Shown one piece after another: positions 1 to 9,003 of a DNA stretch of 64,000 nt. Where the stretch lies: the NCBI GenBank assembly GCA_022486625.1, contig JAKVKH010000015.1, forward strand, positions 1 to 64,000, given 5' to 3'. Under the pieces are notes generated by a model. It was not told the origin of the DNA, searched no databases, and saw only the letters and a list, made by a program, of their open reading frames with translations. Made by a program: the position numbers and the translations under genes. Numbering within the stretch: the first letter of the stretch is position 1; every line of letters starts with the position of its first letter. The stretch comes from Butyrivibrio sp. GTDB lineage: Bacteria; Bacillota; Clostridia; Lachnospirales; Lachnospiraceae.

Positions 1-23
1 TTACTTAATACAGGGTGAGTAAG

Positions 24-1049
24 ATGACATATAAGGAAATTATTGAAGATAATTGTCAAAATAATTCGGAGATAGACTGGTGGCCCAAGTATGCTTTCCA
101 TTATACTGATGTTACAAATGCAGTCAGCATATTGGATGAGGGATATATATACAGCAGATATGATGCATCAGAAAAATCATTAATGATAAATGATAATGCA
201 AGCCGTCAGGTGATTGATATGACATATTCAGGTGCCTTATCTGATGTCCGTTTTTACTTTCGTCCCCTGACACCAACGCAGTATCACAATGAGGGTTTCA
301 AACATCCTTCCTTACGTTATTGTGGGGATTTGAATGCCAATGTCCCGGTTCCTGTTTTTTTTATGTTTGATTTGAATTCAATATTGCAATTGCCGGAAAC
401 CCGATTTTCAGGGCAGTCGCTGGCAGGTTTCGGAGTAGATGTTTACAGCGGTGAAGAGAACTTTGGAAAAATGGATTTCAGGCAAATATATAAAATCGGT
501 TCCATGCAAAATGTGGAACTTGAGAAAAAGTACAGACAGGCTGAAATTATATATCCGAATGCTTTCAGCATAAAAGAGTCTCTTTGCAATATTGTATGCA
601 GAAATGATATCGAAAGGGCAACGCTTCTGAATCTGCTTCGTAGAGAGAATAAGAAAGCGTTTATGCAATATAAGGACTATATTGTTGTAAATAAAGATTG
701 TTTTGAAAATAATGGATTATATATTACGCAATGTAATTATTATGCTGATAGGATAGCGGTTGCCTATTCTCAAACTGCAAATAAACGAAATTATACCGGT
801 AAATACAGAAATGCAACAGACAGCAAGCTCATAGTAGATGCTTGTGCGGATTTGAAATGGGTACATTCATCTACTGTAATCCTGCATCAGAGATGTAAAT
901 TTGCTTTGGATTATGAGAACAGAGATAATACAATTTTTACCAATATATGTAAACCGGATGGAGCTACAGCTTTATATATGAAGATATTTTTTGAAGAAAA
1001 GTTAATGTGTTATGTATGCTGGCAGTTGGCTGAATCAGCTTTGCTGTGA
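24..1049 (+). CDS. DarT-like ADP-ribosyltransferase domain protein (DUF4433 family)
   Basis: Residues about 20-205 follow the DarT pattern. A FHYTDVTNAVSILDEG segment matches the NAD-binding HxTxxxNLxxIL...G start, DVRFYFRPLTP matches the YVPFYFxPRSPM segment, and RQAEIIYPNAF matches the segment carrying the catalytic glutamate (about residue 174). DarT enzymes ADP-ribosylate thymidine in single-stranded DNA and are toxic unless reversed by the macrodomain protein DarG. The protein is 341 aa against roughly 210 for compact DarT2 proteins; the extra C-terminal 135 residues are beta-rich and unrecognised. I chose ATG 24 because AGGGTGAG lies six bases upstream; a GTG at 15 is an alternative. 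No DarG-like gene follows: the next gene is convergent. What lies upstream is outside the window. The family assignment is by motif only; activity and substrate are inferred. Confidence 0.66.
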   Translation: MTYKEIIEDNCQNNSEIDWWPKYAFHYTDVTNAVSILDEGYIYSRYDASEKSLMINDNASRQVIDMTYSGALSDVRFYFRPLTPTQYHNEGFKHPSLRYCGDLNANVPVPVFFMFDLNSILQLPETRFSGQSLAGFGVDVYSGEENFGKMDFRQIYKIGSMQNVELEKKYRQAEIIYPNAFSIKESLCNIVCRNDIERATLLNLLRRENKKAFMQYKDYIVVNKDCFENNGLYITQCNYYADRIAVAYSQTANKRNYTGKYRNATDSKLIVDACADLKWVHSSTVILHQRCKFALDYENRDNTIFTNICKPDGATALYMKIFFEEKLMCYVCWQLAESALL

Positions 1050-1067
1050 ATGAGAGATTTCGGCTTT

Positions 1068-2675
1068 TCAGTCATGATACACCAGCACACCGCTTTTGCC
1101 GTTTTCCTTTACCTGATACATGGCAAGGTCGGCTTTCTTGAGCAGGGTTTCACGGCTTGTATCGCCCGGACTGCAGAACGCAATACCGATGCTGGCAGAA
1201 ACGGATACTTCATGCTCAAGGGCGGTATGAATGGCGCTGATTTCCTGCAGCACCTGTCTGCCAAGATCGCAGACATCAGCCGGAGCATTGTAATGCGATA
1301 TATACAAAAAAAATTCATCACCACCAAAGCGTGCCGGATAGACAGATTCCGAAGCATGCTTTTTTAATATATCTGCAACACGGATCAGAACTTCATCCCC
1401 GCAGTCGTGCCCGTAAGTATCATTAATTGTCTTGAAACCGTCAAGATCCAGCAGAATTACAGCCTGAGCGTGACCATCAAGCGTACGGGAGATGACTTCA
1501 TAGACACCCCCACGATTGGAAAGACCTGTCATCGGATCGGTTCTGGCGGATGTTTCCAGTTTACTGTAGCTGACCTTAAGCTTATGCGACATGATGTTGG
1601 CAGCGCAGCAGACATCTGACAACTCATCATTTCCCTTGCATTTTGTCATCTGATCCAGTGTCCCGTCAGCAATGGCGTTCAGATTTTCTGTCAGAGAACT
1701 GAGGGGAACTGTGATACTGCGTGCAAAAGACAGGCCGAAGAACAACGAAAGGATTCCGGCGCATAAAGCAACCAGAAGTGTAATGCGATTGACGAAAAGA
1801 GAATGTTTATAGATTTCTGACAGCGGCATGGCAGCGACAATGGTCCAGCCGGTACTTTCCTCTTTACCTGCGTCAGCGATCAGTATCTGATTACTGTCTT
1901 CAAAGTGCAGGGCACGAGTGCCTTCTCCGGGATTCCCGGTTCGAACTTCTTCTGCAAATGCCATCAGGTCGGGATTTGTCTTCAGGAGAGAGGGGAGTTT
2001 CTGGTTTGCATAGGACAGGAGTGCACCGTCCTGGTCCAGGATGAACAGATAGCCGTAGCTGCCGATGCGCAGGTTACGGACATAATCATTGAGCTCGGTG
2101 ATGTCGATTCTGCGGGTGATGATGCCGAGCATTTTACCACTTTTATCACGGACGGGTTGTCCCATCAGCAGCATAGGCGGTTTTCCTTCTGTGTGGAGAA
2201 CTTCATAAGCACCGTCCTGATTTTGTATTTTTTTCATAAATGTATCAGAAAGTGTCAGCTTGGTTTTCAGGAGTGTATGATCCGGACAGGCAACAATTGT
2301 ATGGTTTAAGTCAAGCAGCATGATCTGGTCAATCCGGTTATCAGTGGCAATGGCAACAGACTGGATATTCTCTATGTTTTTACGGAGGTCATCGGTTTCT
2401 TCACCTGATTCGTTACTGTCTCCTTCCAGTACAGACAGATAAGAACTGTACATCTGCAGATTGGCGGCATAGACCAGGGCATTGGTCTGCCGGTCATAGA
2501 AACTGGCAACGAATGCTTCAGAAGCAGTAGTCTGGTCTCCGAGCAGTTCAAGACTGCTTTGCATGGCAGCCTGTCTGTTCAGGTGCATGGCAATGGCGGA
2601 AATGATCAGAACCGGAATGACGGATAACAGTACAATAAAGACAGGCAGTCGATATTTTATTTTGAATTTTCTCAT
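1068..2675 (-). CDS. Membrane diguanylate cyclase (dCache-HAMP-GGDEF)
   Basis: Predicted to make cyclic di-GMP from two GTP at the inner face of the membrane. Order: transmembrane helix at about 12-31, an extracellular sensor of about 250 residues with dCache character, a second transmembrane helix near 297-318, a HAMP-like linker (RSITVPLSSL onward), then a GGDEF domain starting at TDPMTGLSNR. The signature RFGGDEF is intact, so catalysis is expected. The upstream segment SESVYPARF lacks the RxxD inhibitory site, so product feedback is probably absent. The start at 2675 has AGGAG upstream. It converges on the DarT-like gene and diverges from the response regulator gene. Confidence 0.92.
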   Translation of the reverse strand: MRKFKIKYRLPVFIVLLSVIPVLIISAIAMHLNRQAAMQSSLELLGDQTTASEAFVASFYDRQTNALVYAANLQMYSSYLSVLEGDSNESGEETDDLRKNIENIQSVAIATDNRIDQIMLLDLNHTIVACPDHTLLKTKLTLSDTFMKKIQNQDGAYEVLHTEGKPPMLLMGQPVRDKSGKMLGIITRRIDITELNDYVRNLRIGSYGYLFILDQDGALLSYANQKLPSLLKTNPDLMAFAEEVRTGNPGEGTRALHFEDSNQILIADAGKEESTGWTIVAAMPLSEIYKHSLFVNRITLLVALCAGILSLFFGLSFARSITVPLSSLTENLNAIADGTLDQMTKCKGNDELSDVCCAANIMSHKLKVSYSKLETSARTDPMTGLSNRGGVYEVISRTLDGHAQAVILLDLDGFKTINDTYGHDCGDEVLIRVADILKKHASESVYPARFGGDEFFLYISHYNAPADVCDLGRQVLQEISAIHTALEHEVSVSASIGIAFCSPGDTSRETLLKKADLAMYQVKENGKSGVLVYHD

Positions 2676-2710
2676 CTGCTTTTCTCCTGTATAGTGATTA
2701 CTTTATATAT

Positions 2711-2719
2711 AGAATAGCA
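2711..2719 (-). promoter_or_regulatory. Extended -10 promoter for the diguanylate cyclase gene
   Basis: On the minus strand the bases read TGCTATTCT, an extended -10 (TGn plus TATTCT), about 35 bases before the start codon. No good -35 is seen at 16-18 bases. Weak prediction. Confidence 0.3.
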
Positions 2720-2771
2720 TAAATTCATGTGTGTTGCTTCAGAAAAAGATAATGATCCGTTACATAAAATC

Positions 2772-2780
2772 TGATACAAT
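2772..2780 (+). promoter_or_regulatory. Extended -10 promoter for the LytTR regulator operon
   Basis: TGATACAAT is an extended -10 (TGn then TACAAT). A poor -35 (ATGATC) sits 17 bases upstream. It is 30 bases ahead of the regulator start and is the only reasonable promoter in the divergent gap. Confidence 0.42.
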
Positions 2781-2810
2781 AAAAAAGAAGTACAGGTGAA
2801 AGGACTTTTT

Positions 2811-3527
2811 ATGTCTGAGTTAAAAATTGCAATCTGTGATGATGAGCGAATTGAGCAGCTATTGTTGTCCAAATTTCTGATGAAATATGTTCCGGATGCG
2901 CAGCTTTACTGTTTTCCTGATGGAAAGAGTCTTCTGGCTGATTTCAATGCGGGACAGTATCAGGCTGTGTTTATGGATATTTATATGCGTGATATGAATG
3001 GAATTACAGTGGTACAGGAGATCCGCAGGATCGACCCGGCTGTCCCGGTTGCATTTACCACTTCTTCAACGGATCATCAGAGTGACAGCCGGATGGTCAG
3101 GGCAACGGCGTATCTGACCAAGCCGCTTAAGGAAGAAGAGGTAAGGCAGTTTCTGCAGACAGTACAGGAAGTGGCGCAGAGACCAAAAGCGCCCGGGGTC
3201 ATGCTGATGGTATCAGGGCAGAAAATGGATATACCACTGGATCAGATTCTGTATCTGGAGAAAAAGCTGTTTGCAGGGACCAGTGTATATCTTAAAGATG
3301 GAAGTGTATGTAAATGTGACAGAATGCCGGAGCTTCCGGAAAAAGCATTCTGCCGGTGCAGCTCTGCATTTATGGTTCCTCTGCCAGCAATAAGACAGGT
3401 GGATGCATCAGAAATGAAAATTGATCTGTCAGGAGGTACGAAGATCAGTATACAGAAAACATATCTCCGGTCTGTAATGGATGCTTATGACAGATATATC
3501 TTTGACCAGATGAGAGGACAGTCATGA
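2811..3527 (+). CDS. LytTR-family response regulator
   Basis: Two-component response regulator of 238 aa. The receiver domain (about 1-120) shows the acidic pair D10-D11, the phosphoacceptor D56 in FMDIYMRD, and the conserved lysine in YLTKPL. The C-terminal half (about 135-235) has LytTR character (QILYLEKK, RSVMDAY), a DNA-binding beta fold used by AgrA and LytR. ATG 2811 is preferred over GTG 2796 because AAAGGA sits just upstream of the ATG and the protein then begins directly with the receiver (MSELKIAICDDE). It overlaps the downstream kinase by four bases (ATGA), so the two are co-translated partners. Its targets cannot be read from the sequence. Confidence 0.92.
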   Translation: MSELKIAICDDERIEQLLLSKFLMKYVPDAQLYCFPDGKSLLADFNAGQYQAVFMDIYMRDMNGITVVQEIRRIDPAVPVAFTTSSTDHQSDSRMVRATAYLTKPLKEEEVRQFLQTVQEVAQRPKAPGVMLMVSGQKMDIPLDQILYLEKKLFAGTSVYLKDGSVCKCDRMPELPEKAFCRCSSAFMVPLPAIRQVDASEMKIDLSGGTKISIQKTYLRSVMDAYDRYIFDQMRGQS

Positions 3528-5344
3528 AAGACGACAGAAAGAAAATTGTCAGGTTCGGGGCCTGCATTACATATCTGCTCCTGTCTGCGCTTCTGATTGG
3601 CGCGGCAATCGGACTGACAAGAACACATATCAGTTCTTACGGTAAAAATGTCAGTACATTAAGTCAGGCGATAATGACTGCAGGAGGAAGCAGCAGAGCG
3701 GTTCAGCTTCCGTATCGGGTAACGGGAGTAAAGCCTGGGGATAATGTGACATTACAGTTTGATACAGATTTCAGAGCAGGGGATGTTTTGTATGTGAAGA
3801 CTGTTTATGCACCGCTTAAAGTGTATGAAAATGGACTTTTGTTATATTCCTATGGGGAAAAGGGTACATATCCGTCTTTCTTTTCAGATCCTGCGACGGA
3901 AGTGAACACGATTGAACTGACTTCTTCGGAAAATGCACGGATTACGCTGGTATATTCTTTTCCGAACAGCCGCAGTTCCATGATGATTTATGCGCCTCTT
4001 CTGGGCAGCAGCACGGGAATTCTGCAGCATCTGCTCAGAGAAATGGGTATTCCGCTGGCAATTGCGCTGATCCTGATGCTGATGGGAATTCTTCTGGCAC
4101 TCATTTCAGCATTTCTGATTCCGCTTGAGCCGAAGGGAACTGCGGTATTCTGGCTGGGTGTTTTTGCATTCAGTTCAGGACTCTGGACTTTTTCGGAAAG
4201 TAACCTGACAGTATTCCTGACGGATAATCCGGATCTGCTGTATCTTCTGGCTTTTCTGGGATTGTTTACATTACCGGTGCCGTTATTGCTGTTTGCAGTC
4301 AAAATGTTTGATATGGGCAGATACCGGATTCTGCGCGTGATCACATGTGTGAGCGTGGTGATGCTGATCAGTGCCATGATCCTGCAGCTGACCGGCCTTG
4401 TTCCGTTTGCCAGAAGCATGTATCTGTTTCATGTAATGATTCCGACCTCAATCTGTATTCTGGCCGGTTGTGTTTTCTATGAGATGAAGGCAAAACGGAA
4501 CGATCTGGCAAAACGCTTTTTCATTCCGTTTCTCATTCTGGCAATATGTTCAGTTACGGAGACAGTGAACTATCAGGTTCATTTTACCACACAGTTTTCT
4601 TCCATTTTTCTTATGGGAATTGTGCTGTTTCTGCTGTCCTCAGAAGGAATTGCCGGCATGTTCATCAGGCAGTCCATCCGTCTCAGGAGTCAGAATAAGG
4701 AACTCAGTTTTAATTTGAGCCTTCTGGAAAAGCAGATTGATGCCAGAAAAGAGCGTGATGATCTGCTGATTGAGAATGCAGCTGCAGTAAAGCAGCAAAG
4801 GCATGATCTCCGTCATCAGATGGCAGTACTTCGAAGGTACTGTGATGAAAAGGATTATGATGCACTGTCGGCTTATATTGATACGCTGACGGCAGCAATT
4901 CCTGTAGATAAGTCAGTGACCTACTGCGAGAATCCGGCGGTTAATGCGATCTTTGCCCATTATGCGGCAAGAGCACAAAAGGAAAATATTCCGATGGAGA
5001 TTCAGGCCGAAGTTCCGCGTATGACACATGAAATTTCAGACAGTAATCTTTGCATTATTGTCGGGAATCTTCTGGAAAATGCGCTGGAAGCATGTGAACA
5101 GATAACGCAGGACCGCAGGATTACTTTCAGCTCGCGCCTGCAGGGGGACTTCCTGTTTATTGCCATGGACAACAGCTTTAACGGTATTGTGAAGATGAGG
5201 GGGGATCAGTTTGTCTCTCATAAAAGAGATGAAATCGGAACAGGACTTGTATCCATTCGTTCAGTGGTGGAAAAGGCAGGAGGAAAGGCTACTTTTGAGC
5301 CAAAAGACAGGGTATTTCAGTCTTCTGTTTATTTCAGAATATAA
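3524..5344 (+). CDS. AgrC-like sensor histidine kinase with an extracellular DISM-like domain
   Basis: 606 aa. The order is a transmembrane helix at about 12-31, an outside beta-rich region at about 45-160 that resembles the 7TMR-DISM sensing domain, about seven membrane helices from 172 to 375, a coiled linker, then a kinase core. The H-box RHDLRHQ (phosphoacceptor H427) is the HPK10 type found in AgrC kinases. The ATP-binding part has the N-box in NLLENALEAC and a G-box region in GTGLVS. It should phosphorylate the LytTR regulator encoded just upstream, which it overlaps by four bases. A DISM-type domain suggests a carbohydrate or small polar ligand; this is an inference. Confidence 0.88.
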   Translation: MKDDRKKIVRFGACITYLLLSALLIGAAIGLTRTHISSYGKNVSTLSQAIMTAGGSSRAVQLPYRVTGVKPGDNVTLQFDTDFRAGDVLYVKTVYAPLKVYENGLLLYSYGEKGTYPSFFSDPATEVNTIELTSSENARITLVYSFPNSRSSMMIYAPLLGSSTGILQHLLREMGIPLAIALILMLMGILLALISAFLIPLEPKGTAVFWLGVFAFSSGLWTFSESNLTVFLTDNPDLLYLLAFLGLFTLPVPLLLFAVKMFDMGRYRILRVITCVSVVMLISAMILQLTGLVPFARSMYLFHVMIPTSICILAGCVFYEMKAKRNDLAKRFFIPFLILAICSVTETVNYQVHFTTQFSSIFLMGIVLFLLSSEGIAGMFIRQSIRLRSQNKELSFNLSLLEKQIDARKERDDLLIENAAAVKQQRHDLRHQMAVLRRYCDEKDYDALSAYIDTLTAAIPVDKSVTYCENPAVNAIFAHYAARAQKENIPMEIQAEVPRMTHEISDSNLCIIVGNLLENALEACEQITQDRRITFSSRLQGDFLFIAMDNSFNGIVKMRGDQFVSHKRDEIGTGLVSIRSVVEKAGGKATFEPKDRVFQSSVYFRI

Positions 5345-5442
5345 ATTCGCAGATCATGTGGCATGACAGAGCAGAATGAATTATAATGAAAATGTAGTAA
5401 ATATATTATCATAAGTTTATTGATGAAAGAGAGGATAGGAAT

Positions 5443-5757
5443 ATGTTCTGTTATATCTGTGGTACCGAGATTAATGAAGTGATTGTATGTGATATTGTAA
5501 AGATCGGAGGAGATTATTTCTATGATGAAATTGTATCTCCGGTGCTTTATAATGACAGGCTGGATGTCAGATCCGGCAGAATCTTTGATTATGATGAATT
5601 TAAAAAGCTGTGTGCGAAAAAGCACATGTGTAAACCGGAAGAAATTCAGTCCAAGTATATTGATGGGATTGTGATTCCAGAGGAAACATATACAAAGCTG
5701 GGAAAGACAGATCAGGATCTTGGATGCAGATGTCCTGTCTGTGAGGATTTTATCTGA
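5443..5757 (+). CDS. Small hypothetical protein with Cys pairs
   Basis: 104 aa protein that I do not recognise. It starts MFCYICGTE and ends with CRCPVCEDF, so a CxxC at the N-terminus and a CxCxxC at the C-terminus could together hold a zinc ion in a zinc-ribbon fold. It has no membrane segment or signal peptide and is rich in acidic residues and tyrosine. A clear ribosome site (GAGGATAGGA) precedes the ATG. It stands alone between the kinase gene and a terminator. A TATAAT at 5382-5387 may serve as its -10, with a poor -35. Confidence 0.68.
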   Translation: MFCYICGTEINEVIVCDIVKIGGDYFYDEIVSPVLYNDRLDVRSGRIFDYDEFKKLCAKKHMCKPEEIQSKYIDGIVIPEETYTKLGKTDQDLGCRCPVCEDFI

Positions 5758-5789
5758 AATAAAAAGATGAAGATATTTATATCAGGAAA

Positions 5790-5824
5790 AGTCGGATGTC
5801 ATATGTGTGACATCCGGCTTTTTG
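5790..5824 (+). terminator. Intrinsic terminator, possibly bidirectional
   Basis: Arms AGTCGGATGTCA and TGACATCCGGCT form a 12-pair stem with a short loop, followed by TTTTTG on the plus strand. The minus strand has a shorter T run (TTTT). The stem overlaps the stop codon of the convergent VanZ-like gene. Confidence 0.8.
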
Positions 5825-6371
5825 CTTTGTCAGAGGAATCGGGAACGATGATATGACAGATTCGTTCCAGTATTTTATACAGAATCCAGCCGATCAGTTC
5901 TCCGATTCCATTGAACAGAATATCATCAAGTTCAAAGTGACCGGTCTGTGTGAGATGCTGCAGTGTTTCAATACAGAAGGCGAGCAGAAAACCGGCAAAT
6001 GGTCCAAACCACCATTTTCGTGCAGGGCGCAGTATCATTGGCAGAAGCAGACCCATCGGGAGCAGCATGAACAGATTCTCAATTGCGAACCATGGACAAT
6101 ATCCTGTCAGTGTGGAAAAGAGTACCAGATTGATGTTCCGTCTGGAACCGGGTTCTCTTGTCATGACTGTTGCAGCATAAATGTAGTATCCATATGTACC
6201 GAGAAGAAATACAGGAATGGTCTGCCATTTCGGTTTATGGCGGAGAATTGTGTGAATCAGATACAGCAGACCGCATATACTGCCGAGGATCAGTGCATAT
6301 TTAATATTGGCATACCAGAGCTTTGAGATATCGTCTCTGGCTTTTTCAATCAGATAAAAATAGTTTGACAT
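5799..6371 (-). CDS. VanZ-like membrane protein
   Basis: 190 aa membrane protein with about five helices. VanZ-family marks are ENLFMLLPMG (98-107), the conserved ETLQ (135-138) and LDDILFNGIGELIG (148-161), the most conserved part of the family. VanZ itself gives low-level teicoplanin resistance, but most family members in Clostridia have no known role, so resistance should not be assumed. It is a single-gene unit on the minus strand with AGGAAG ahead of its ATG, sharing a terminator with the gene at 5443. Confidence 0.88.
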   Translation of the reverse strand: MSNYFYLIEKARDDISKLWYANIKYALILGSICGLLYLIHTILRHKPKWQTIPVFLLGTYGYYIYAATVMTREPGSRRNINLVLFSTLTGYCPWFAIENLFMLLPMGLLLPMILRPARKWWFGPFAGFLLAFCIETLQHLTQTGHFELDDILFNGIGELIGWILYKILERICHIIVPDSSDKAKSRMSHI

Positions 6372-6617
6372 TTATACTTCCTGTTTTTAATCATTTTATA
6401 TGGGATATTATAGACTAAAACCAATGCAATTTATATTACTAAATTTATGAATATCTGAATATAATTTTTTTTTACCGGAAAGACGATATAATATGTAATT
6501 ATAGTAATAATTGAATGAATCAACATTTTTTTATAAAAATATGATAAGATAAAAGAAAGAGTTATAAATCAAGCAGGCGTTTTTATTTTGAAAATCTGCA
6601 AAAGGAGGTAATCTGTC

Positions 6618-8300
6618 GTGTTTCACAAAAATATGATGAAGTTTATGAGTCTTGCGATGATTATTCCCTTCGTATTTTCGACACAGACTCTGGCGGTAAG
6701 TGCGGCACAGTCGGCAGCATCAGTTGATGCATCCGTGCAGAGTGATAATAATGGTAAGGTATCCGGATCGGACAGAAGTAATATGTCAAATGAGGGCTCA
6801 GGAAGTTCCGGGAAAACAAGCGATAATACACTGGAGAATGGAAAAGGAACAACTGGGGGAACTGAGAACGGCGGTAATGCAGAAATATCAAAGGATGCTT
6901 CAGATGTAGCATCGGTGAATACTTCCGAGGCAGAAAATGCTGCATCGGGTATGTCGGCAGGGGAAGGAGCATCTGCCGGCAGCAGCGCATCAGATGGAGC
7001 TTCAGACGATGCTGCAGGAAGCGCTTCTTCCGGGTCTTCTGCAGTGTTGTCAGTGTCGGGCAGCCTTTCTTCCGGAGTGCCTGCAGATTTACTGGAAGCA
7101 AGTGCAGTGGTCAGTCCGTCGGGAAATGATGCATTCAGCGGTATCAGTGTGGATGGAAATTTCTCTGATTGGGACAGTGTGACCAGGGAGGATACCAGTC
7201 AGGTCAGTAACGGACTTGTGAATGAGGCAGGCATGGTCTTCAATGGAGATTATGTGTATCTGTATCTGGATGAACACCAACCGGGAGCAGCATCCTGGTC
7301 GGGCAACGGTAATAGTGGTAATTTTGCAATTACAACAGATCTTGGAAATGTGATGATTGTACATGTGAATGCAGATGGAAGTGTACAGGTCAAATATAAG
7401 AATGAAACAGTAGATGGTGTCCAGGTATCCAGAGATTATAAGAACGGAGACTGGCATTCAAATGATCCGCATTACCGAAGGGAAATCGCGATCCCGAAAT
7501 CTGCACTGCCATATTATAATAAGACAATTTCATTTGGCTATTATCTGGGAACCACTTTTGTCAGCGGAGTATCAAATTTTGATGGAAGCGGAGGCAATAC
7601 AGGCAGTTCTGACAGTGGCAGTGGTGCTTCAGCAGGAAATTCTGATATAAAATTTGACGGAGACTATGCAGACTGGAATAATTACCCGCATCAGGTCATT
7701 GAATATGATACTGCAGGAACCAGTTCAGGTGTTGTTGATGCAGAAGGTGCACTATACAGCGATGGCGATACAGCTTATGGTCATGTGTATACCAGTAATC
7801 AGAAGAATCTGAAGATGGGTGGCTATGAGTTCACGGAATTTAATGTCAGGCTTAATAATGATGACAGCAAGAGAAAGATGGTCAGGGCCGTCCCTGAGAA
7901 TGCGGATGGTTCATTAGACTGGAAAGCTAAAGACAAAATGCTTGCAGATGGCACTTATACATATTATCTTTTTGACATCGGGGGGTGGGGAACATCGAAG
8001 AATATCAATGATATTTCTCCGCATGATACAGTTTACGGTAAGATGACAATCACGATAAAGAATGGAATTGATCAGACCGAGTATGAAATGAATCTTGCCA
8101 CGCTGGCAAACAGATGCGGCCTGTCACCAAATGACGTTGGAGCGTTTTCGGTACAGTTTCACAGGTTGGGAAATCAGTGGGTCAGCACTGCAGGAACATC
8201 TACAGATCCATGGCTTGCAGTGATTATCTGCATCGTACCGACTGCATTTCTGTTTGAACGCAGAAGGAAAAAATATCCGGCAGAATTTCAGTTTGTTTAA
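6618..8300 (+). CDS. Secreted Firmicu-CTERM protein, likely XrtG sorting substrate
   Basis: 560 aa. A signal peptide (about 1-30, ending VSAAQSAA) is followed by a low-complexity Ser/Gly/Ala/Asp/Asn stretch to about residue 170. Then come two related modules starting SVDGNFSDWDS and KFDGDYADWNN, which have the DGxxxDW pattern of CBM9/DOMON-like beta-sandwich domains. The C-terminus has STAGTSTDPW, a hydrophobic helix (about 532-546) and a FERRRKK tail: the tripartite sorting signal of Firmicu-CTERM proteins. The exosortase gene xrtG lies 100 bases downstream, so this is its probable client. The GTG start at 6618 is supported by AAAGGAGG nine bases before; an in-frame ATG lies at 6633. The modules suggest binding of a glycan or ligand at the cell surface. 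Confidence 0.82.
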   Translation: MFHKNMMKFMSLAMIIPFVFSTQTLAVSAAQSAASVDASVQSDNNGKVSGSDRSNMSNEGSGSSGKTSDNTLENGKGTTGGTENGGNAEISKDASDVASVNTSEAENAASGMSAGEGASAGSSASDGASDDAAGSASSGSSAVLSVSGSLSSGVPADLLEASAVVSPSGNDAFSGISVDGNFSDWDSVTREDTSQVSNGLVNEAGMVFNGDYVYLYLDEHQPGAASWSGNGNSGNFAITTDLGNVMIVHVNADGSVQVKYKNETVDGVQVSRDYKNGDWHSNDPHYRREIAIPKSALPYYNKTISFGYYLGTTFVSGVSNFDGSGGNTGSSDSGSGASAGNSDIKFDGDYADWNNYPHQVIEYDTAGTSSGVVDAEGALYSDGDTAYGHVYTSNQKNLKMGGYEFTEFNVRLNNDDSKRKMVRAVPENADGSLDWKAKDKMLADGTYTYYLFDIGGWGTSKNINDISPHDTVYGKMTITIKNGIDQTEYEMNLATLANRCGLSPNDVGAFSVQFHRLGNQWVSTAGTSTDPWLAVIICIVPTAFLFERRRKKYPAEFQFV

Positions 8301-8318
8301 TTATTGAAACAGGTTCAG

Positions 8319-8372
8319 GGGGAGCCTTTTTCGGGAAGCATTTTTCGAAAGGGGCTCTCTTTTTCTTTTTTT
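8319..8372 (+). terminator. Terminator between the CTERM gene and xrtG
   Basis: GGGGGAGCC and GGGGCTCTC arms enclose an A/T-rich loop and run into a long T-rich tract (CTTTTTCTTTTTTT). It probably limits read-through from the abundant surface-protein gene into xrtG. Confidence 0.75.
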
Positions 8373-8400
8373 CAGAATAAAGTACAGAGAGGAATATAAT

Positions 8401-9003
8401 ATGAAATACATTGCCGGAATTATTCTGATCGGAATCTGGGTTTATGTGCTGTATGCATTGAAGCGAAGCAAGCTGAATTTCTGGTTGTTTATTACGGGAA
8501 GCTTTGGGTTGTTTCTGATTCTGATGACGATGGTCAGACCGTGGCTGACCATGCCGCTGGCAAGAGGCGTTGCTGCAATTGCCGGAATTGTGGGAAATCT
8601 GACAGGTACTTATGATGCTTATTTTAAATATGGCGTTCTGTTCATTCAGGCTCCGGCTGGGGCAGTGACACTTCGGATTGATCTGGAGTGTTCGGGAATT
8701 ATAGAAATTTCAGCATTTCTTTCTCTGCTCGCATTCTTTGGAGTATATGACATCAGCGAGCGGATTCTGGTAGGAATTCTTGGGACGATTTATACAATTC
8801 TGGGCAATGCATTCCGAATTACCCTGATTTGTCTGCTGGTACAGGCATATGGAACAAATGTATATTATATTGCGCATACATTTGTTGGAAGAATCGTATT
8901 TTATATTCTGCAGGTTCTAATGTATTTTTATGTATTTACAAAGCCGCAGATCGTGCATATGCAGGTTGGTAAATTCACCTACGGAAAGAATGAGGACAAA
9001 TGA
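8401..9003 (+). CDS. xrtG: Exosortase family transpeptidase XrtG
   Basis: 200 aa multi-pass membrane protein of the exosortase/archaeosortase family. All three catalytic positions are visible: Cys97 in ECSGI, Arg139 in NAFRI and His159 in AHTFVG. The length and the neighbours fit XrtG, the Gram-positive exosortase described by comparative genomics as part of a set with a GT2 glycosyltransferase and a pterin-synthase-related protein. It is predicted to cleave or transfer the C-terminal sorting signal of the protein encoded at 6618. AGAGAGGAA precedes the ATG. It overlaps the next gene by four bases. Confidence 0.9.
   Translation: MKYIAGIILIGIWVYVLYALKRSKLNFWLFITGSFGLFLILMTMVRPWLTMPLARGVAAIAGIVGNLTGTYDAYFKYGVLFIQAPAGAVTLRIDLECSGIIEISAFLSLLAFFGVYDISERILVGILGTIYTILGNAFRITLICLLVQAYGTNVYYIAHTFVGRIVFYILQVLMYFYVFTKPQIVHMQVGKFTYGKNEDK

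Noticed and set aside
1-23. Tail of an upstream gene at the window edge
   Set aside because: Two frames stop within the first 22 bases, but five or six codons are too few to support a gene call.
6776-7100. DNA repeat array in the Ser/Gly-rich part of the CTERM gene
   Set aside because: The low complexity is at the protein level; codons vary and no exact tandem DNA repeat unit is seen.
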